Assembly (NCBI GenBank): GCA_009664345.1
Contig: CP043547.1
Location: 2,260,709 to 2,324,708, forward strand
Source: Planctomycetales bacterium 10988
GTDB taxonomy: Bacteria > Planctomycetota > Planctomycetia > Pirellulales > Pb10988
DNA length: 64,000 bases
Reading direction: 5' to 3'
Shown here: piece by piece, positions 8,318 through 18,187 of the stretch
How the letters are laid out: every line of letters begins with the position of its first letter
How positions within the stretch are numbered: position 1 is the first letter of the stretch
Notes under the pieces: model-generated
Told to the model about the DNA's origin: nothing
Seen by the model: the letters and a program-made list of their open reading frames with translations, nothing else
The model's database searches: none
Made by a program: the position numbers and the translations under genes

Positions 8318-9139
8318 TTAAGAAATCGAAGAAGGTTCGCCAAGCCACTTTGCGAGGGTTGCTTTTGATTGAGTCACGATTTCGTGATAGTCGAACTCAT
8401 CCAGGTCTTTGCCGATTAGCTCGATATCGTAATGACCTTGATAGCCGGAAGCCTCCAAAGCCTGAATCATCGGGGCGACCGGCAAGGCACCACATCCGAG
8501 CAAACACCGGTTCTGTTCACACTCACAAGGTAACATCCCATCGCCCACATGAACCACCCGGATATAGGGAAGGAGCCGAGGAAGGTACGCTTGCCAATCC
8601 TCTTCGAAGCCCAAGTGATAAGTATCAAAGACCAGCCCAATACGAGGGTGGTTGAAGGATTCCAGCAGTGTCGAGGTTTCTTCGAGGGTCGTGAGGATCG
8701 TCCATTCATCCGCACAATATGGGTGCATCGGTTCGATGGCCAGCGAGACGCCATGCTCATCGAGGAAGGGAATCAAAGTCGAGAGGGCTTCGCGAAAAAG
8801 CCGCCAGGCGTGATTATTGGTGTGACCGCCGCGACCGCCGGAGTAAACAACTAAGCAATCCGCCTTCATCGCCGCCGCTTGTTGAATGCCTTCAATGGCG
8901 TCCTGGATCCCTTCGCGAAACGTCCGCCCGTCACTTCCGGTGAATCCCCCGGTCCAAACTAAATTCGAGACCTTCATGGAGAGCGATTTCAACAGGGCAA
9001 TCCCCTGCTCTTCTCCATATTCAGTAAACTTCTGTCTCCATACACCGAGTGATTGAAACCCAGCTTCGTGAAACCGCAAGACATCTTCTTCAAAGGTCCA
9101 ACGGTAGGTCGTCACTTCGTTCATGGACAACCTGCTCAT
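8318..9139 (-). CDS. Sugar phosphate isomerase/epimerase-like TIM barrel
   Basis: 273 residues of the xylose isomerase-like (AP endonuclease 2) TIM-barrel family. Strand-end metal ligands are visible: E in VSLAIEPMHP, D in IGLVFDTYHLG, H in IRVVHVGDG and E in GHYDIELIGKD. There is an unusual Cys-rich stretch, PCECEQNRCLLGCGALP, just before the last strands, where most members have only a Gly-rich turn. No signal peptide. It probably isomerises or epimerises a sugar or keto-acid in the cytoplasm with a divalent metal. The ATG at 9139 has an AAGGAG ribosome-binding site at good distance. It is convergent with the unknown gene upstream. Confidence 0.88.
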   Translation of the reverse strand: MSRLSMNEVTTYRWTFEEDVLRFHEAGFQSLGVWRQKFTEYGEEQGIALLKSLSMKVSNLVWTGGFTGSDGRTFREGIQDAIEGIQQAAAMKADCLVVYSGGRGGHTNNHAWRLFREALSTLIPFLDEHGVSLAIEPMHPYCADEWTILTTLEETSTLLESFNHPRIGLVFDTYHLGFEEDWQAYLPRLLPYIRVVHVGDGMLPCECEQNRCLLGCGALPVAPMIQALEASGYQGHYDIELIGKDLDEFDYHEIVTQSKATLAKWLGEPSSIS

Positions 9140-9996
9140 CCATGTTCTCCTTCCATCGTTTGGTACATAGATCAGACCAGAACCAGCGATCCCGCTCCGA
9201 TTTTAACGGTGGTAAGGGAACGTAGTATGGGAGATTCCGGATGGGCTGTAAAGCAGGTAGACCGAAAACTCCTGGCGACTTTTTAAAAACTCTTTTGGAT
9301 GCGAAAGAAGAGATCAATTTTTCTTTGAGAAAGACGACCGATTAGGAGGGTCTTAACCCTTGAAAGGCAAGAGAAAAAAGCATTTCAACAAAAACCCTCC
9401 AAAAGGATGGTAGGAATGGAACCTACCAGCTTTATACTGGCACTAACTTTTAATCACCTTTTGCTCATTTTTAATGCACTCCTTTCTCACCTCCCTCCCT
9501 CAAAAAGTTTTCCTTTTTCTACAAACGATCGGATCACACAAACGTAGTAAAGAAAGAAGCGTGGCTCCGCGAGTTCTTTCGTGTGAGCGTATCGTCACAA
9601 CTGTATTTTTTTCTGTTACTACTTTCAAAGAAGTAACCATTTTACAGTTAAGAATTGCTTACAGGTTTAACTCTCAAACCTTTTTTATTTTTGAGGAAAA
9701 TCCCCCTTTTACTGAATCCCCGCTTTCCAGGGGGGCTGCGCCGATTTTGATTCGATTTCTTAAAAAATCATCCTCTTGGCGCACCAGTTGCTTTAGATTG
9801 AGTTAAATCCATTTCACGATGGATTTCGACCCATCAAGTGCCAGCTCTTTCTTGGGAAGATCAGGGGACATAGAGAATTTTCCTCAGGCAAAGCTGGTAA
9901 ACGCCAACTGGCGAAATACCTTTGGGTAGACATACCTCTCTACCCAAAGGTATTTCTGTTTTTATAGGTGGCGACTCTTTAACTCAGTCCAGAATG
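9140..9996. other. Long intergenic region with hairpins
   Basis: 857 bases with no convincing protein gene. A small frame at 9474-9806 has low-complexity composition and no start context. At 9534-9586 the arms TCACAC, GAAAGAA and GCG are answered by CGC, TTCTTTC and GTGTGA, with a 12-base bulge on the left arm. This suggests a structured RNA leader or small RNA, with a T-rich run about 20 bases later. A strong hairpin sits at 9913-9954. No tRNA-like cloverleaf was seen. Confidence 0.45.
9913..9962 (+). terminator. Strong 17-bp hairpin, probable terminator
   Basis: AAATACCTTTGGGTAGA (9913-9929) pairs perfectly with TCTACCCAAAGGTATTT (9938-9954) around an 8-base loop, followed by CTGTTTTTA. 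The T tract is on the plus strand, although the nearest gene end is that of the minus-strand kinase. Either it serves transcripts from the left or it protects the kinase 3' end. A second small palindrome (CGCCAACTGGCG, 9901-9912) abuts it. Confidence 0.65.
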
Positions 9997-12900
9997 CTAT
10001 TGCGGTGAGCCTTCTTCAGAGGTGGCCATTTGCGAGGTGTCAGGCTGAGGTGACTTCTCTTCTTCTTGCTTTTCTAGCAGCAACTCAGTGGACTTCAGCT
10101 CTTTTTGAAGTTTTGCAATCGCGCTTAAGGGATATTGGGTCCCAGCCAAGTTCAGCACTTCCAGCGATTTGATTTCACGAAGTGATTCGAAAGCGTTTTC
10201 CGTGATCTTCGTGTTTGAAAGGTCCAACTCTTTTAACTTCGAAAGGTTCGTTAGGTAACGCAGGCCTTCGTCATTGACCAAGGTTTCACTGAGATCGAGC
10301 CGCTTCAATGCCAACATACCTGACAACGCCTCCAGGTCCTGATTGACCAGCGGAGTCGAATGAAGAGTCAAACTTTCCAGCGAAGTGATATTTCGCAGTC
10401 GGGTCAAATCCGCTGGCAAGAGCGAGCAAAATGCCAGATCAAGTTCCCGGATACGAAAACCCTCGGAAGGAAGCTCGTCGGTGGTGGTAATGGACTTGCG
10501 AATGGGCTTGCCTTGATGGTCTTCTTGCTCCAGGACAAGCGAGCCTTCCAGTTGCAACGTAGACCAAGCCACCAGCCAATGCCGAATCGTCGCTGGTTGA
10601 AGCCGCAGAATCACTAGCCAATCGGAATCAAACAGGACTAATAAGTACCGACCTTGTTCGGAGTAGCTGATCTTCTGAACCTTACCAAGTTCTTCAGTAA
10701 ATTTGACCTGACGTAGCGGCACGTCTTGTCCTAGGTCATGGAAGGACAGTTCCTTTTGTCCTGCGAAGACCAATCGACGGCCATCGGGTCTTATCGTGAA
10801 CGTCAAGTCGGAATCGTTTTCCAAAATCGCTTTTCGTTTTTCTGAGCTTACTCCATCCTCTCCCCACTCGATCACACCTTGAGAGTTTCGGATGATTGTC
10901 AACATCGATAATTCATGAAAAGCACTTTTCGAATTTTTCTGCTGATCTGTGGTTGCTGAGGAAAGGACGCCATGAACGGCCAAAGACGTTCCTTCGAAGG
11001 AGGAAGCGGAATCCGTTACCTCTCCACTCTCCAATTCCCAAAACCACTTTTTGAAGTGTGTCTCGTCGACTGGCTCCGTCATCCATAGAGCTTTCGAATC
11101 CGAAGTGAAGGCGAGTTGCAACGGCGCACGGGAAAGGGCATGACTTGTTTCGGGCTGAAGATTTCCCGCTTCATCAATCTTCCACAGGGCGATCATCCCA
11201 CTCGAATCGCTGGTGGCCAGCCAGTTTCCACAAGGGCTGATCACGCCTTGCTGTTGCGGAGTCGCGGTTGGAAGGTGCTTCAACAACGAAAGCGGTTGCG
11301 TTTGCCAAAGTTGCAGGCCCTGCTCACTGGCGGTTAGATAGCGCTGAGGGGCCTTCGAAAGAAAGGCGGACCAGAAAACTTGTCCTTCTTCGGCGGCTTC
11401 CGACTGTTGAAAGGTATTCTGTGCCAAGTCCCAGACTTCCCAGGTTCCCCCTTCTCGGCAAAATCCAATCTGCGGAGGATTCGTTTTCCAGGTCAAGGTA
11501 TCGGGCAAGATCGATCCTAAATCTACTTTTTGGATTGGTTCTTCAGAGGCCATCTCCGATAAAGACTTCTCGGTGGAAGAGTCTTGAGATAAGTCTTTGG
11601 CAAAGATCAAATCCGCGCCAGTGACCTCCCAGGTTGCCTGCAATTCCTCTTGTGGAGGAAGTTCATCGAGCCAGGTGGGAAAGCGAGCCAATAATGCCCA
11701 TTCTTCTTTGCTTAGAGATTTCTCAACATCGCTTGCGAGTTCTCTGCGAAGCTCTTGCCATTGGGTTTCCGTGGCAAAGGGCGTTTGTTCCAAGGCGTCA
11801 ATTGCCTCGAACCAAGGAGCATGTGCAAAGAGCGGCGGTTGCTCGGTGTCCTTTTTTTCCTGAATGGGAGTGATCGAGGGCTTTATCTCCTTCTTCAACT
11901 CCAAGGCTTCCCAATGAGGGGCGAAGGCAACTTGCTCGCCGGGCAGGACCGTGGTTTCGGTTTGATAAGTTCGATAACCTTGCCGGGAAGCGACCAGGTG
12001 ATGTTTGCCAGGATCAAGGGGAATCGTGAAACCCGCTTCTCCTTCCAGACCCCATTCTTGGCCATTGACGATCAGTCGCGATGACTGCCGCTCCGAGATC
12101 GGCCATTGAATGAAAACGCCAGAGATTCTCGGCTCGGCAAAATATCCATAGAGGAGAACTCCGGAACTGAGGAATAAAACTGCGGCAATCGAGAAGATCG
12201 CCCAAGTATGAGCCCGCCGCTTCGGCTGGGACTGCTCATTCGCCAAGACGCGGCTGGCCTCTTCTTCTTGCTCACTGATAAACAGATCAATCGCCGCAAT
12301 CGCCTCGTTTTCCAATACCGCCCCGAGATTACTGAGCGAGGCATCGTAATCCGGTCTAATTTCTCGCGGATTGAGGGTAAAGGTCGCATCCTCTTCCTCC
12401 AGCACCGAAACCTGACTTGCCGATTGAGGCGTACAAAGCGGTTCCAAATCCGTGGCGATTTCGGCACAAGTTTGATAGCGTTGGTCCGGGTTGCGTTGCA
12501 GCATCTTGATTAAAATCGCATCCAAGGCGACCGGCACTTCCTCCCGCAAACCGCTCGCCAGCGGGGCATCTTTTTGAGTCCGTGAAAGAAGTTTCTCCGT
12601 GGCATTGCGGCCCGAAAATGGCAGTTCTCCGGTGATCAACTTGAAGAGCGTGCAACCGAGACTAAAAATATCCATCCGGGGATCGGCGGTTGTTTGGGAT
12701 TGAATTTGCTCTGGAGCGACATAATTGAGCGTTCCCAACATCCGTTCTTCTTGATAAGGGTCTTGGCCGGAATGCTGATTGATTTCTTGCAAAACGTGGG
12801 CAAGTCCCATATCGGAAAGTTTTAAAAGTGGCTTCCCTTGTAAGCCTTGCGGCGAAGCAACCAAGAGGTTTCCCGGTTTGACATCACGATGGATCATTCC

Positions 12901-13470
12901 TTGTTGATGGGCATATTCCAAAGCCAAGGCCGCTTGCCGAATACAATCACAAACCCAAGCGATCGGCAGTTGCCCATAGTTTTGCTGCCAGCCAGTGAGG
13001 TCTTCCCCATCGACATATTCCATCACGAGGAAAAAGGTATCACCCAGGCGACCGGCATCGTAAGCGGTGACGATGTTCGGATGATTGAGAGCCGCGATCG
13101 CGCGGACTTCTCGGCCAAAGCGGGAGATCGCGGATTGATTTTCCAAGAGTTCCGGAGACAGAACTTTGACTGCTACCGTGCGATCCATGGGAAGTTGTCG
13201 CGCTCGGAAGACGGTCCCCATGCCCCCTTGCCCGATGCGATCTTCTAAGATGTAACGGCCAAGATAGAGTCGATGAACACCTGCCAAGAGTTGTTGAGTC
13301 TGCCAAGTTGTGAGCCAACCCTCTTGGACGATGGATCGCGCAAGCAACTCCGGACTGCTCCGCTCGGCATAGATTTCCACCGTGCGGCGAGCGCGAGCCA
13401 ATTGCAATGGTTCAAGAAGATTACTCTTTTCCAGCACCTCTAAGAATGCGTCAGGTGTCGAGATCTTCAC
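9997..13470 (-). CDS. Membrane Ser/Thr protein kinase with PEGA, WD40-like and leucine-rich regions
   Basis: 1157 residues from the GTG at 13470. An in-frame TTG lies 30 codons upstream, but the GTG has an AGAGG ribosome-binding site and the characteristic N-terminal helical region of planctomycete kinases begins right there. Order: N-terminal adaptor (1-65), Hanks-type kinase (about 68-345) with GQGGMGTVF, AVKVL, HRDVKPGNLL and a DMG in place of DFG, then a TM helix near 430 (FSIAAVLFLSSGVLLYGYF). Outside the membrane come a PEGA-like domain (GKHHLVASRQGYRTYQTET), WD40-like blades (about 690-1000) and four or so leucine-rich repeats at the end. It should sense an outside or envelope signal and phosphorylate cytoplasmic targets. 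The ligand and substrates are unknown. Confidence 0.9.
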   Translation of the reverse strand: MKISTPDAFLEVLEKSNLLEPLQLARARRTVEIYAERSSPELLARSIVQEGWLTTWQTQQLLAGVHRLYLGRYILEDRIGQGGMGTVFRARQLPMDRTVAVKVLSPELLENQSAISRFGREVRAIAALNHPNIVTAYDAGRLGDTFFLVMEYVDGEDLTGWQQNYGQLPIAWVCDCIRQAALALEYAHQQGMIHRDVKPGNLLVASPQGLQGKPLLKLSDMGLAHVLQEINQHSGQDPYQEERMLGTLNYVAPEQIQSQTTADPRMDIFSLGCTLFKLITGELPFSGRNATEKLLSRTQKDAPLASGLREEVPVALDAILIKMLQRNPDQRYQTCAEIATDLEPLCTPQSASQVSVLEEEDATFTLNPREIRPDYDASLSNLGAVLENEAIAAIDLFISEQEEEASRVLANEQSQPKRRAHTWAIFSIAAVLFLSSGVLLYGYFAEPRISGVFIQWPISERQSSRLIVNGQEWGLEGEAGFTIPLDPGKHHLVASRQGYRTYQTETTVLPGEQVAFAPHWEALELKKEIKPSITPIQEKKDTEQPPLFAHAPWFEAIDALEQTPFATETQWQELRRELASDVEKSLSKEEWALLARFPTWLDELPPQEELQATWEVTGADLIFAKDLSQDSSTEKSLSEMASEEPIQKVDLGSILPDTLTWKTNPPQIGFCREGGTWEVWDLAQNTFQQSEAAEEGQVFWSAFLSKAPQRYLTASEQGLQLWQTQPLSLLKHLPTATPQQQGVISPCGNWLATSDSSGMIALWKIDEAGNLQPETSHALSRAPLQLAFTSDSKALWMTEPVDETHFKKWFWELESGEVTDSASSFEGTSLAVHGVLSSATTDQQKNSKSAFHELSMLTIIRNSQGVIEWGEDGVSSEKRKAILENDSDLTFTIRPDGRRLVFAGQKELSFHDLGQDVPLRQVKFTEELGKVQKISYSEQGRYLLVLFDSDWLVILRLQPATIRHWLVAWSTLQLEGSLVLEQEDHQGKPIRKSITTTDELPSEGFRIRELDLAFCSLLPADLTRLRNITSLESLTLHSTPLVNQDLEALSGMLALKRLDLSETLVNDEGLRYLTNLSKLKELDLSNTKITENAFESLREIKSLEVLNLAGTQYPLSAIAKLQKELKSTELLLEKQEEEKSPQPDTSQMATSEEGSPQ

Positions 13471-13762
13471 CGAATGCCTCTTCAGTTGGAGGGGAAAAGC
13501 AAACCCGATACGAATAGGAAACAATACGCCGACTCTGGAGTTCGACGAGCAATCCTTCAATAGATTCCCGTGAAGTCTCCACCGATTGTCTGCGACATCG
13601 AAAGTATCGGTTCAGGAACGTCCATCCATTGAAACGCAACATTCCAAAGTCCGGATCTTTTTGCTTTTCGATAACAAGGAATACCTGGCAAATCGAATCA
13701 TTGTTCAGGGTTTCTCCAAACTTAGGTGAATGGCTCAACAAAAGTTTAGAAAGTTCTCGCGA

Positions 13763-14293
13763 TTAAGAGGAGGACTGGGGAGAGATTTCGACAGCCAACA
13801 TGGCAAACCATGCCAGGAGGCTATCATGTACTTGTTGATGGATTCCGGGTGCTTGACTTTCTCTCGGTCCTGCAATGTTCAGGACATGGATATGTTTTCG
13901 TACTAGCCAACCACGGAGATGATGTAACTCACTGCCGGAAGGTCGTGCCCCTGATCGAAGGGGAAAGATAAACAGGGGCTTTCGTTCTTGGAGGGCAAAA
14001 GTCGCGGTCAGGGCGGTTCCCCCCGAAAGAGGGCCTCGGGTGAAGATCAACGTCGCGTCGGAATCGCGAACATTGCACCAAGTCCGTTCGGCGGCTTCGA
14101 CTTCCGGAGTTTCCATCAATTGATAGAACGGTGGAATCGTGCCATCTTCCGCTAACCTTCCTCGCGGGCACCACCCTCCATGAGGTAATCCCCAACGCAA
14201 GGCCGCATCCAACGCACCACGATCAACTCCGGTTTGCCCTCCGGAAACGATTCGCACCAGCGTGGATGAGGAAGAGAGCATTCGCGTTTGCAT
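13763..14293 (-). CDS. Putative molybdenum-cofactor carrier-like protein (SLOG/Rossmann fold)
   Basis: 176 residues. The N-terminal motif IVSGGQTGVDRGALDAAL, then GGWCPRGRLAEDG, and later TLIFTRGPLSGGTALT, are characteristic of the MoCo_carrier (YpsA/LOG-like) family, a Rossmann-like fold that binds nucleotides or molybdopterin. Length agrees with the family. It is soluble, with no signal peptide. The biochemical role of most members is unproven; algal members carry molybdenum cofactor. It stands alone between two minus-strand genes, 292 bases downstream in sequence from the kinase start. The start ATG at 14293 fits the conserved N-terminus. Confidence 0.85.
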   Translation of the reverse strand: MQTRMLSSSSTLVRIVSGGQTGVDRGALDAALRWGLPHGGWCPRGRLAEDGTIPPFYQLMETPEVEAAERTWCNVRDSDATLIFTRGPLSGGTALTATFALQERKPLFIFPLRSGARPSGSELHHLRGWLVRKHIHVLNIAGPRESQAPGIHQQVHDSLLAWFAMLAVEISPQSSS

Positions 14294-14556
14294 GACGGTT
14301 GCTTCCTAGCTCAATGTCATGAACTCAAGCTTTTTCGATGCCAGAAGACCTATCTTCCTGGGCTTAAAAGTCATCTCAAAAGCTAAGCCGTTTGGGGAAA
14401 CGACTCGCTGCTGGTCAGACTTCTTGAGTTCATTAGAAGGGAGAATCGCCACTTCCGCAAGGAGTCAAAAAGGGCTTCTTGCATCTTTTATTCAAATCTC
14501 TTCAAGCTCTCATTGAGACCAGGAATTCCCGAGAAACGCCGGAAATAAACTACGCT

Positions 14557-16905
14557 TTACCGATCTGACGGTGGTAATTGAAGTTCCATTCCTTCCTGGA
14601 GTGGGTTGAAATCTCCACCCAAGCGATCATGGTTCAGATCATAAATTTCGACCCAGCGGCTTGCTTTGCCCAAGGTCGAGCGGGCGATGTCAAACAGGGT
14701 GTCCCCATCTTTGACATAATAAGTTCGCAAACCCGTCGGGTTCGGGGAAGTTGGGGGAGTCGAGCGGGCCATCGGTTGGGTGACGGAAGCTTGCGGAGAT
14801 GCCGGAGGTTGCCCATAATTTGGCGTCTGCGGTTGCGTGGGCACTTCTCTGGCCGGAACAACTTCTACTGGAGGAACTTCCGTCGAAACGACCGAAGGGG
14901 AACTTCCATACGGATTCGTCGTCTCCATAGAACTTGGATAGGTCGAACTTGGAACACGACTCGGTTGCCCCGGTGGCAGTTCTTCTGGAACCTGGCGCGA
15001 GGAAATCGTTCCCGGTTGGCTCATGGGTTCGGATGGCGTTTCGGCAATGAAAGAGGATTCTGCCGGAACGGGCTTCGCGGGAACTTCTTCGACTTCCATC
15101 GATTCCATCGGCTCGTAACGCGAAGGCATCGGCTGACCATACGAAGGATAAGTAGTCGCATACGGATTGTTGTTGAGTGATGGCGTCGGGGTTTCTTCGA
15201 CAGGCAACGGCTCATGCGGTTGCCCATAAGCGGGAGTTTCCGGTTGAGCTGGCTCTTCCACAACGACTTCCATCGGCGGAACAGGAGTCGATTCCTCGGG
15301 TTGTTCCGGGGAAGCCTCTTCCGTTTCCAGCGAATTGGGCTGCGGTCGCGAACCTACCATCGGATAAGAAGGGTACTGCGGAGGTGGATAGCTTCCCACA
15401 TTCGCATCCGTTGCCTCTTCCGAAGGGTTACCATACCCAGCGGCGGGATAGCTTGGATAACTTGGCGTCTGATCCCACTGAACATCTCCGCTACCATATC
15501 TACCCGGTGATTCGGTCGAAGTCGCGACTTCCGACATCGGTTGCGGTGCTTCTTCGCTCGACTCGACAGCTTCAGGAGATTCCCCTTCCGGTTGAATTGT
15601 CAAACGCGAAGGATGTTCCCAAGTCTCTCCATAACCAGGTGTCCCGGTTGGAACAGGTGGATTGCTTTCGACCACCATCGGAGAAGTCGATTCCGCCGGG
15701 GTTTCTGGCTCCGTTGAAGATTCTTCTTCCATCACGATTGGCTGAGAAGGCTCTTCGGTGAACTCTGTTGGTCCCATCGGAGAAGTTTCTTCGCTTGGTT
15801 GCTCTGGCGAGATCGGCAACGAAGTGCCAGCTACCGGCGACAAAGGTTGCGGCGAACGCCCGCTCGAAGAAACCGGTTCCAAAGGCAAAGTAGCCGGGGT
15901 TTCTTCCATGGGTTCAGATTCTTCTTGTGCCAACGATTCAGAATCGCCGAAGGGATTGTTTGTATTCGGAGGCGTCATTTCCGACAGAACCTCAACCGAT
16001 TCCTCGGCAATTTCTTCAACCGGGGCTTCTGTCTTCTCTGCAATTTCTTCTTGAACATTTTCCGACGCCCGACCAATTTTCACCGCTCCGGCGGAGATCG
16101 CTGCTTCAAAACCCGAGGCGGAACTGTACGTCGAACCGCTGCTCATCGTTTGAGGCCGAGGAGGAACTTGATTCGAACGATAGCTCGGTTCCTCTTCTTC
16201 AGGTTTCGTTTCTTCCGGCATCGAAGGATACTGCGGATAACGTCCCGAAGTGGCCGGGAGGGAACTTTCCGGTTGGGCCGGCATCGCATAACGGCTGCCT
16301 AATTCTCCTTCGGCGGTTCCCTCGAAGGGCTGCAATTCTTCGTTTGGTTGATCTGTTTCTCCTTCAGCCGGGCGGTCGAACGGGCTTCCCGAAGATGGCA
16401 ACGAACTGCCATAGCGTCCATCCGCCGACGGATTGTATGCAGGATAGCGACTCGTCGGAGCGGAGGATTCCAACGAAGAAGCCGGACTCTCCGGCATGGC
16501 ATAGCGATTTGGGGGACTGGAAGGTTTTTCTTGCGAATCCTCTTCCTCGGCCGGAATCTCGGCGGAAGCTTGGCGAACCTGCGAAGAACTCAACAAACGC
16601 GAAGGGTCCGACATCTCTTCAAAAAGAGCCGGTCGCACCGAATCTTTAGGCTCACCATTTGCATCTTTCGGGAAAGAAGCTAATTCGCCACTGACTTGAT
16701 GAATGGGCGAATCGTGATCGTGGCCTTTTTCGTCGGACGCGGGGCGTTTCGATTGCCCGTTGAGTTTGAGCTCGGCAACCTCTTCCGAAGCGAACGACGG
16801 CAAGCGGGAAATGACTTTATAAAGTGCGACCACGCAGAACGTCGCCAGCAATACGGCGATCACGGCGAGGCCGATTTTAAATTCTTTTTTATGTAACCCT
16901 TCCAT
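14557..16905 (-). CDS. Membrane-anchored LysM protein with long Pro/Glu/Ser-rich spacer
   Basis: 782 residues. A lysine-rich N-terminus (MEGLHKKEFK) precedes a single TM helix at about 11-33 (IGLAVIAVLLATFCVVALY), giving a type II orientation. Residues 40-720 are a low-complexity spacer of Pro, Glu, Ser, Thr, Tyr and Gly with many YPSYP, RYGSS and EEPSQP-like pieces and no obvious fold. The last 55 residues are a LysM domain (TYYVKDGDTLFDIARSTLGKAS, then WVEIYDLN). LysM binds peptidoglycan or similar glycans, so the protein probably links membrane and cell wall across the periplasm. The ATG at 16905 has an AGGAGGGGG ribosome-binding site. It stands alone. Confidence 0.9.
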   Translation of the reverse strand: MEGLHKKEFKIGLAVIAVLLATFCVVALYKVISRLPSFASEEVAELKLNGQSKRPASDEKGHDHDSPIHQVSGELASFPKDANGEPKDSVRPALFEEMSDPSRLLSSSQVRQASAEIPAEEEDSQEKPSSPPNRYAMPESPASSLESSAPTSRYPAYNPSADGRYGSSLPSSGSPFDRPAEGETDQPNEELQPFEGTAEGELGSRYAMPAQPESSLPATSGRYPQYPSMPEETKPEEEEPSYRSNQVPPRPQTMSSGSTYSSASGFEAAISAGAVKIGRASENVQEEIAEKTEAPVEEIAEESVEVLSEMTPPNTNNPFGDSESLAQEESEPMEETPATLPLEPVSSSGRSPQPLSPVAGTSLPISPEQPSEETSPMGPTEFTEEPSQPIVMEEESSTEPETPAESTSPMVVESNPPVPTGTPGYGETWEHPSRLTIQPEGESPEAVESSEEAPQPMSEVATSTESPGRYGSGDVQWDQTPSYPSYPAAGYGNPSEEATDANVGSYPPPQYPSYPMVGSRPQPNSLETEEASPEQPEESTPVPPMEVVVEEPAQPETPAYGQPHEPLPVEETPTPSLNNNPYATTYPSYGQPMPSRYEPMESMEVEEVPAKPVPAESSFIAETPSEPMSQPGTISSRQVPEELPPGQPSRVPSSTYPSSMETTNPYGSSPSVVSTEVPPVEVVPAREVPTQPQTPNYGQPPASPQASVTQPMARSTPPTSPNPTGLRTYYVKDGDTLFDIARSTLGKASRWVEIYDLNHDRLGGDFNPLQEGMELQLPPSDR

Positions 16906-17302
16906 GGTTTGCCCCCTCCTGAGGCAACTTTTTCAGAGTTGCAGTTTCCATCGGCTCTTCAAAATCTCCTGATTTGTCAGAGCGCCCAGCAAAACTCGTG
17001 AATATGCATTCCATTGCATCGTTCCTTGAAGGCCCCTTATATGACAAAAGGGAACGGTTCCTAAGAAGCTCTGACAAAACTGATTGAAGGACATCTAAAC
17101 CACTCAAACGCGAGTGCTTTTGCTTCAAATTTTTGAGGTTTTGTTCGAGCCACTAAGCCTCCTTCAAAGAGATTCAGGCGTTATATGTCTCACAAACTCA
17201 AATTCTTCACAAGCCGAACTTGATAAAAAGCTCAAAAATTCTTCCTCCATGAATCAGCCTGCAAACAGGCCCCTCTACTTTAAAGTTCTCCCTGATCGAA
17301 CG
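16906..17302. other. Intergenic region holding a family 2 repeat
   Basis: 397 bases between the start of the LysM gene and the end of rsmH. Most of bases 17061-17157 is the better-preserved copy of the AGCTCTGACAAAAC repeat. Apart from the LysM ribosome-binding site just upstream of its ATG, I see no other feature. Confidence 0.5.
17061..17157 (+). repeat. Intergenic repeat family 2 (AGCTCTGACAAAAC), full copy
   Basis: Begins CTAAGAAGCTCTGACAAAAC and ends TTTTGTTCGAGCCACTAAG. It aligns along its whole length with 37002-37096, which shares CTAAGAAGCTCTGACA, a middle ATCTAAA, TCAAAC and TTTTGC block, and the final CCACTAAG. The ends are imperfect inverted repeats (GCTCTGACAAAAC versus its complement at the right end). 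Confidence 0.7.
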
Positions 17303-18187
17303 TTAGGCGATTCTCTCCGCAATGCGAAGTTTCGCACTCCGCGAACGTGGATTCCTGGCGATTTCTTCTTCGCTGGCGGTCATCGGTTTTTTGGTGATGA
17401 CTTGCAATCGTTCATCGCTACGAAAGGCCTCTTTCACCGGACGATCTTCCAAAGAATGAAAACTTATGATCGCCAAACGTCCGCCCCGCTCCAGGCAATC
17501 GGGCAAGACGCGGAGTGCCTTCTTTAAAGAGCCGAGTTCATCATTCACCGCGATTCGCAACGCCTGAAAAGTTCGGGTGGCCGGGTCGATTTTGGCCGCT
17601 CGCGGATTTCCGGGAATGGCTCGCCGCACAATCTGGGCCAGTTCGCCGGTGGTACGAATGGGTTGTTCCTGCCGACGCTGTACAATCGCCCTGGCGATCC
17701 GGCGACTAAACCGTTCCTCTCCATATTGATAGATCAAATCGGCTAGCTCCTTTTCTTCGCTTTGGGCAATCCACTCCGCGGCGGAACCCCCTTCTTCCGG
17801 ATTGAATCGCATATCGAGCGGGCCATCTTGTTGAAAACTAAACCCCCGCTCCCTGGCATCGAGCTGATCGCTGGAAAGCCCCAGATCAAGCAAAATCCCT
17901 TTCACTTTCGGCTGCTTGACTTCCGCCAGGATCTCAGGGAGTTCGGTATAATTCGCCACGGCGACCATCACCGGAAGCCCCTTCAAATTCACTTCCGCCG
18001 CGGCCACCGCCTCCGGATCGCGATCGACGCTAACGACAAGTCCTTCCTTGCCAACGACTTCCGCCATCGATCTGGTATGCCCCCCTGCTCCGAGCGTGCC
18101 ATCGGCCACCCGATCCCCTGGCGAAAGGCGTAGCCCTGCCAAGACTTCAGCGGAAAGAACAGGGATATGAACTCTGGGTGTGGGCAT
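17303..18187 (-). CDS. rsmH: 16S rRNA (cytosine-1402 N4) methyltransferase
   Basis: 294 residues from the ATG at 18187. It methylates N4 of C1402 in the decoding centre using SAM. Family motifs: HIPVLSAEVL at the start, the SAM loop DGTLGAGGHTRSM, ILLDLGLSSDQLD, GPLDMRFNP, and ISFHSLEDRPVKEAF near the C-terminus. The frame stays open for 52 more codons upstream. That part is encoded by a C-rich heptamer tract and is not conserved, so I start at the Met where homology begins; no Shine-Dalgarno is visible there. In many bacteria rsmH heads the division/cell-wall cluster, but here no mraZ, ftsL or mur gene follows, as is usual for planctomycetes. Confidence 0.93.
   Translation of the reverse strand: MPTPRVHIPVLSAEVLAGLRLSPGDRVADGTLGAGGHTRSMAEVVGKEGLVVSVDRDPEAVAAAEVNLKGLPVMVAVANYTELPEILAEVKQPKVKGILLDLGLSSDQLDARERGFSFQQDGPLDMRFNPEEGGSAAEWIAQSEEKELADLIYQYGEERFSRRIARAIVQRRQEQPIRTTGELAQIVRRAIPGNPRAAKIDPATRTFQALRIAVNDELGSLKKALRVLPDCLERGGRLAIISFHSLEDRPVKEAFRSDERLQVITKKPMTASEEEIARNPRSRSAKLRIAERIA

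Noticed and set aside
9474-9806. 110-codon plus-strand frame in the 9.1-10 kb gap
   Set aside because: Low-complexity Phe/Ser/Arg content with no ribosome-binding site; it crosses the hairpin region.
15177-16649. Long plus-strand frames opposite the LysM gene
   Set aside because: They arise from the low-complexity Pro/Glu/Ser codons of the minus-strand gene; the LysM domain and TM helix identify the true strand.
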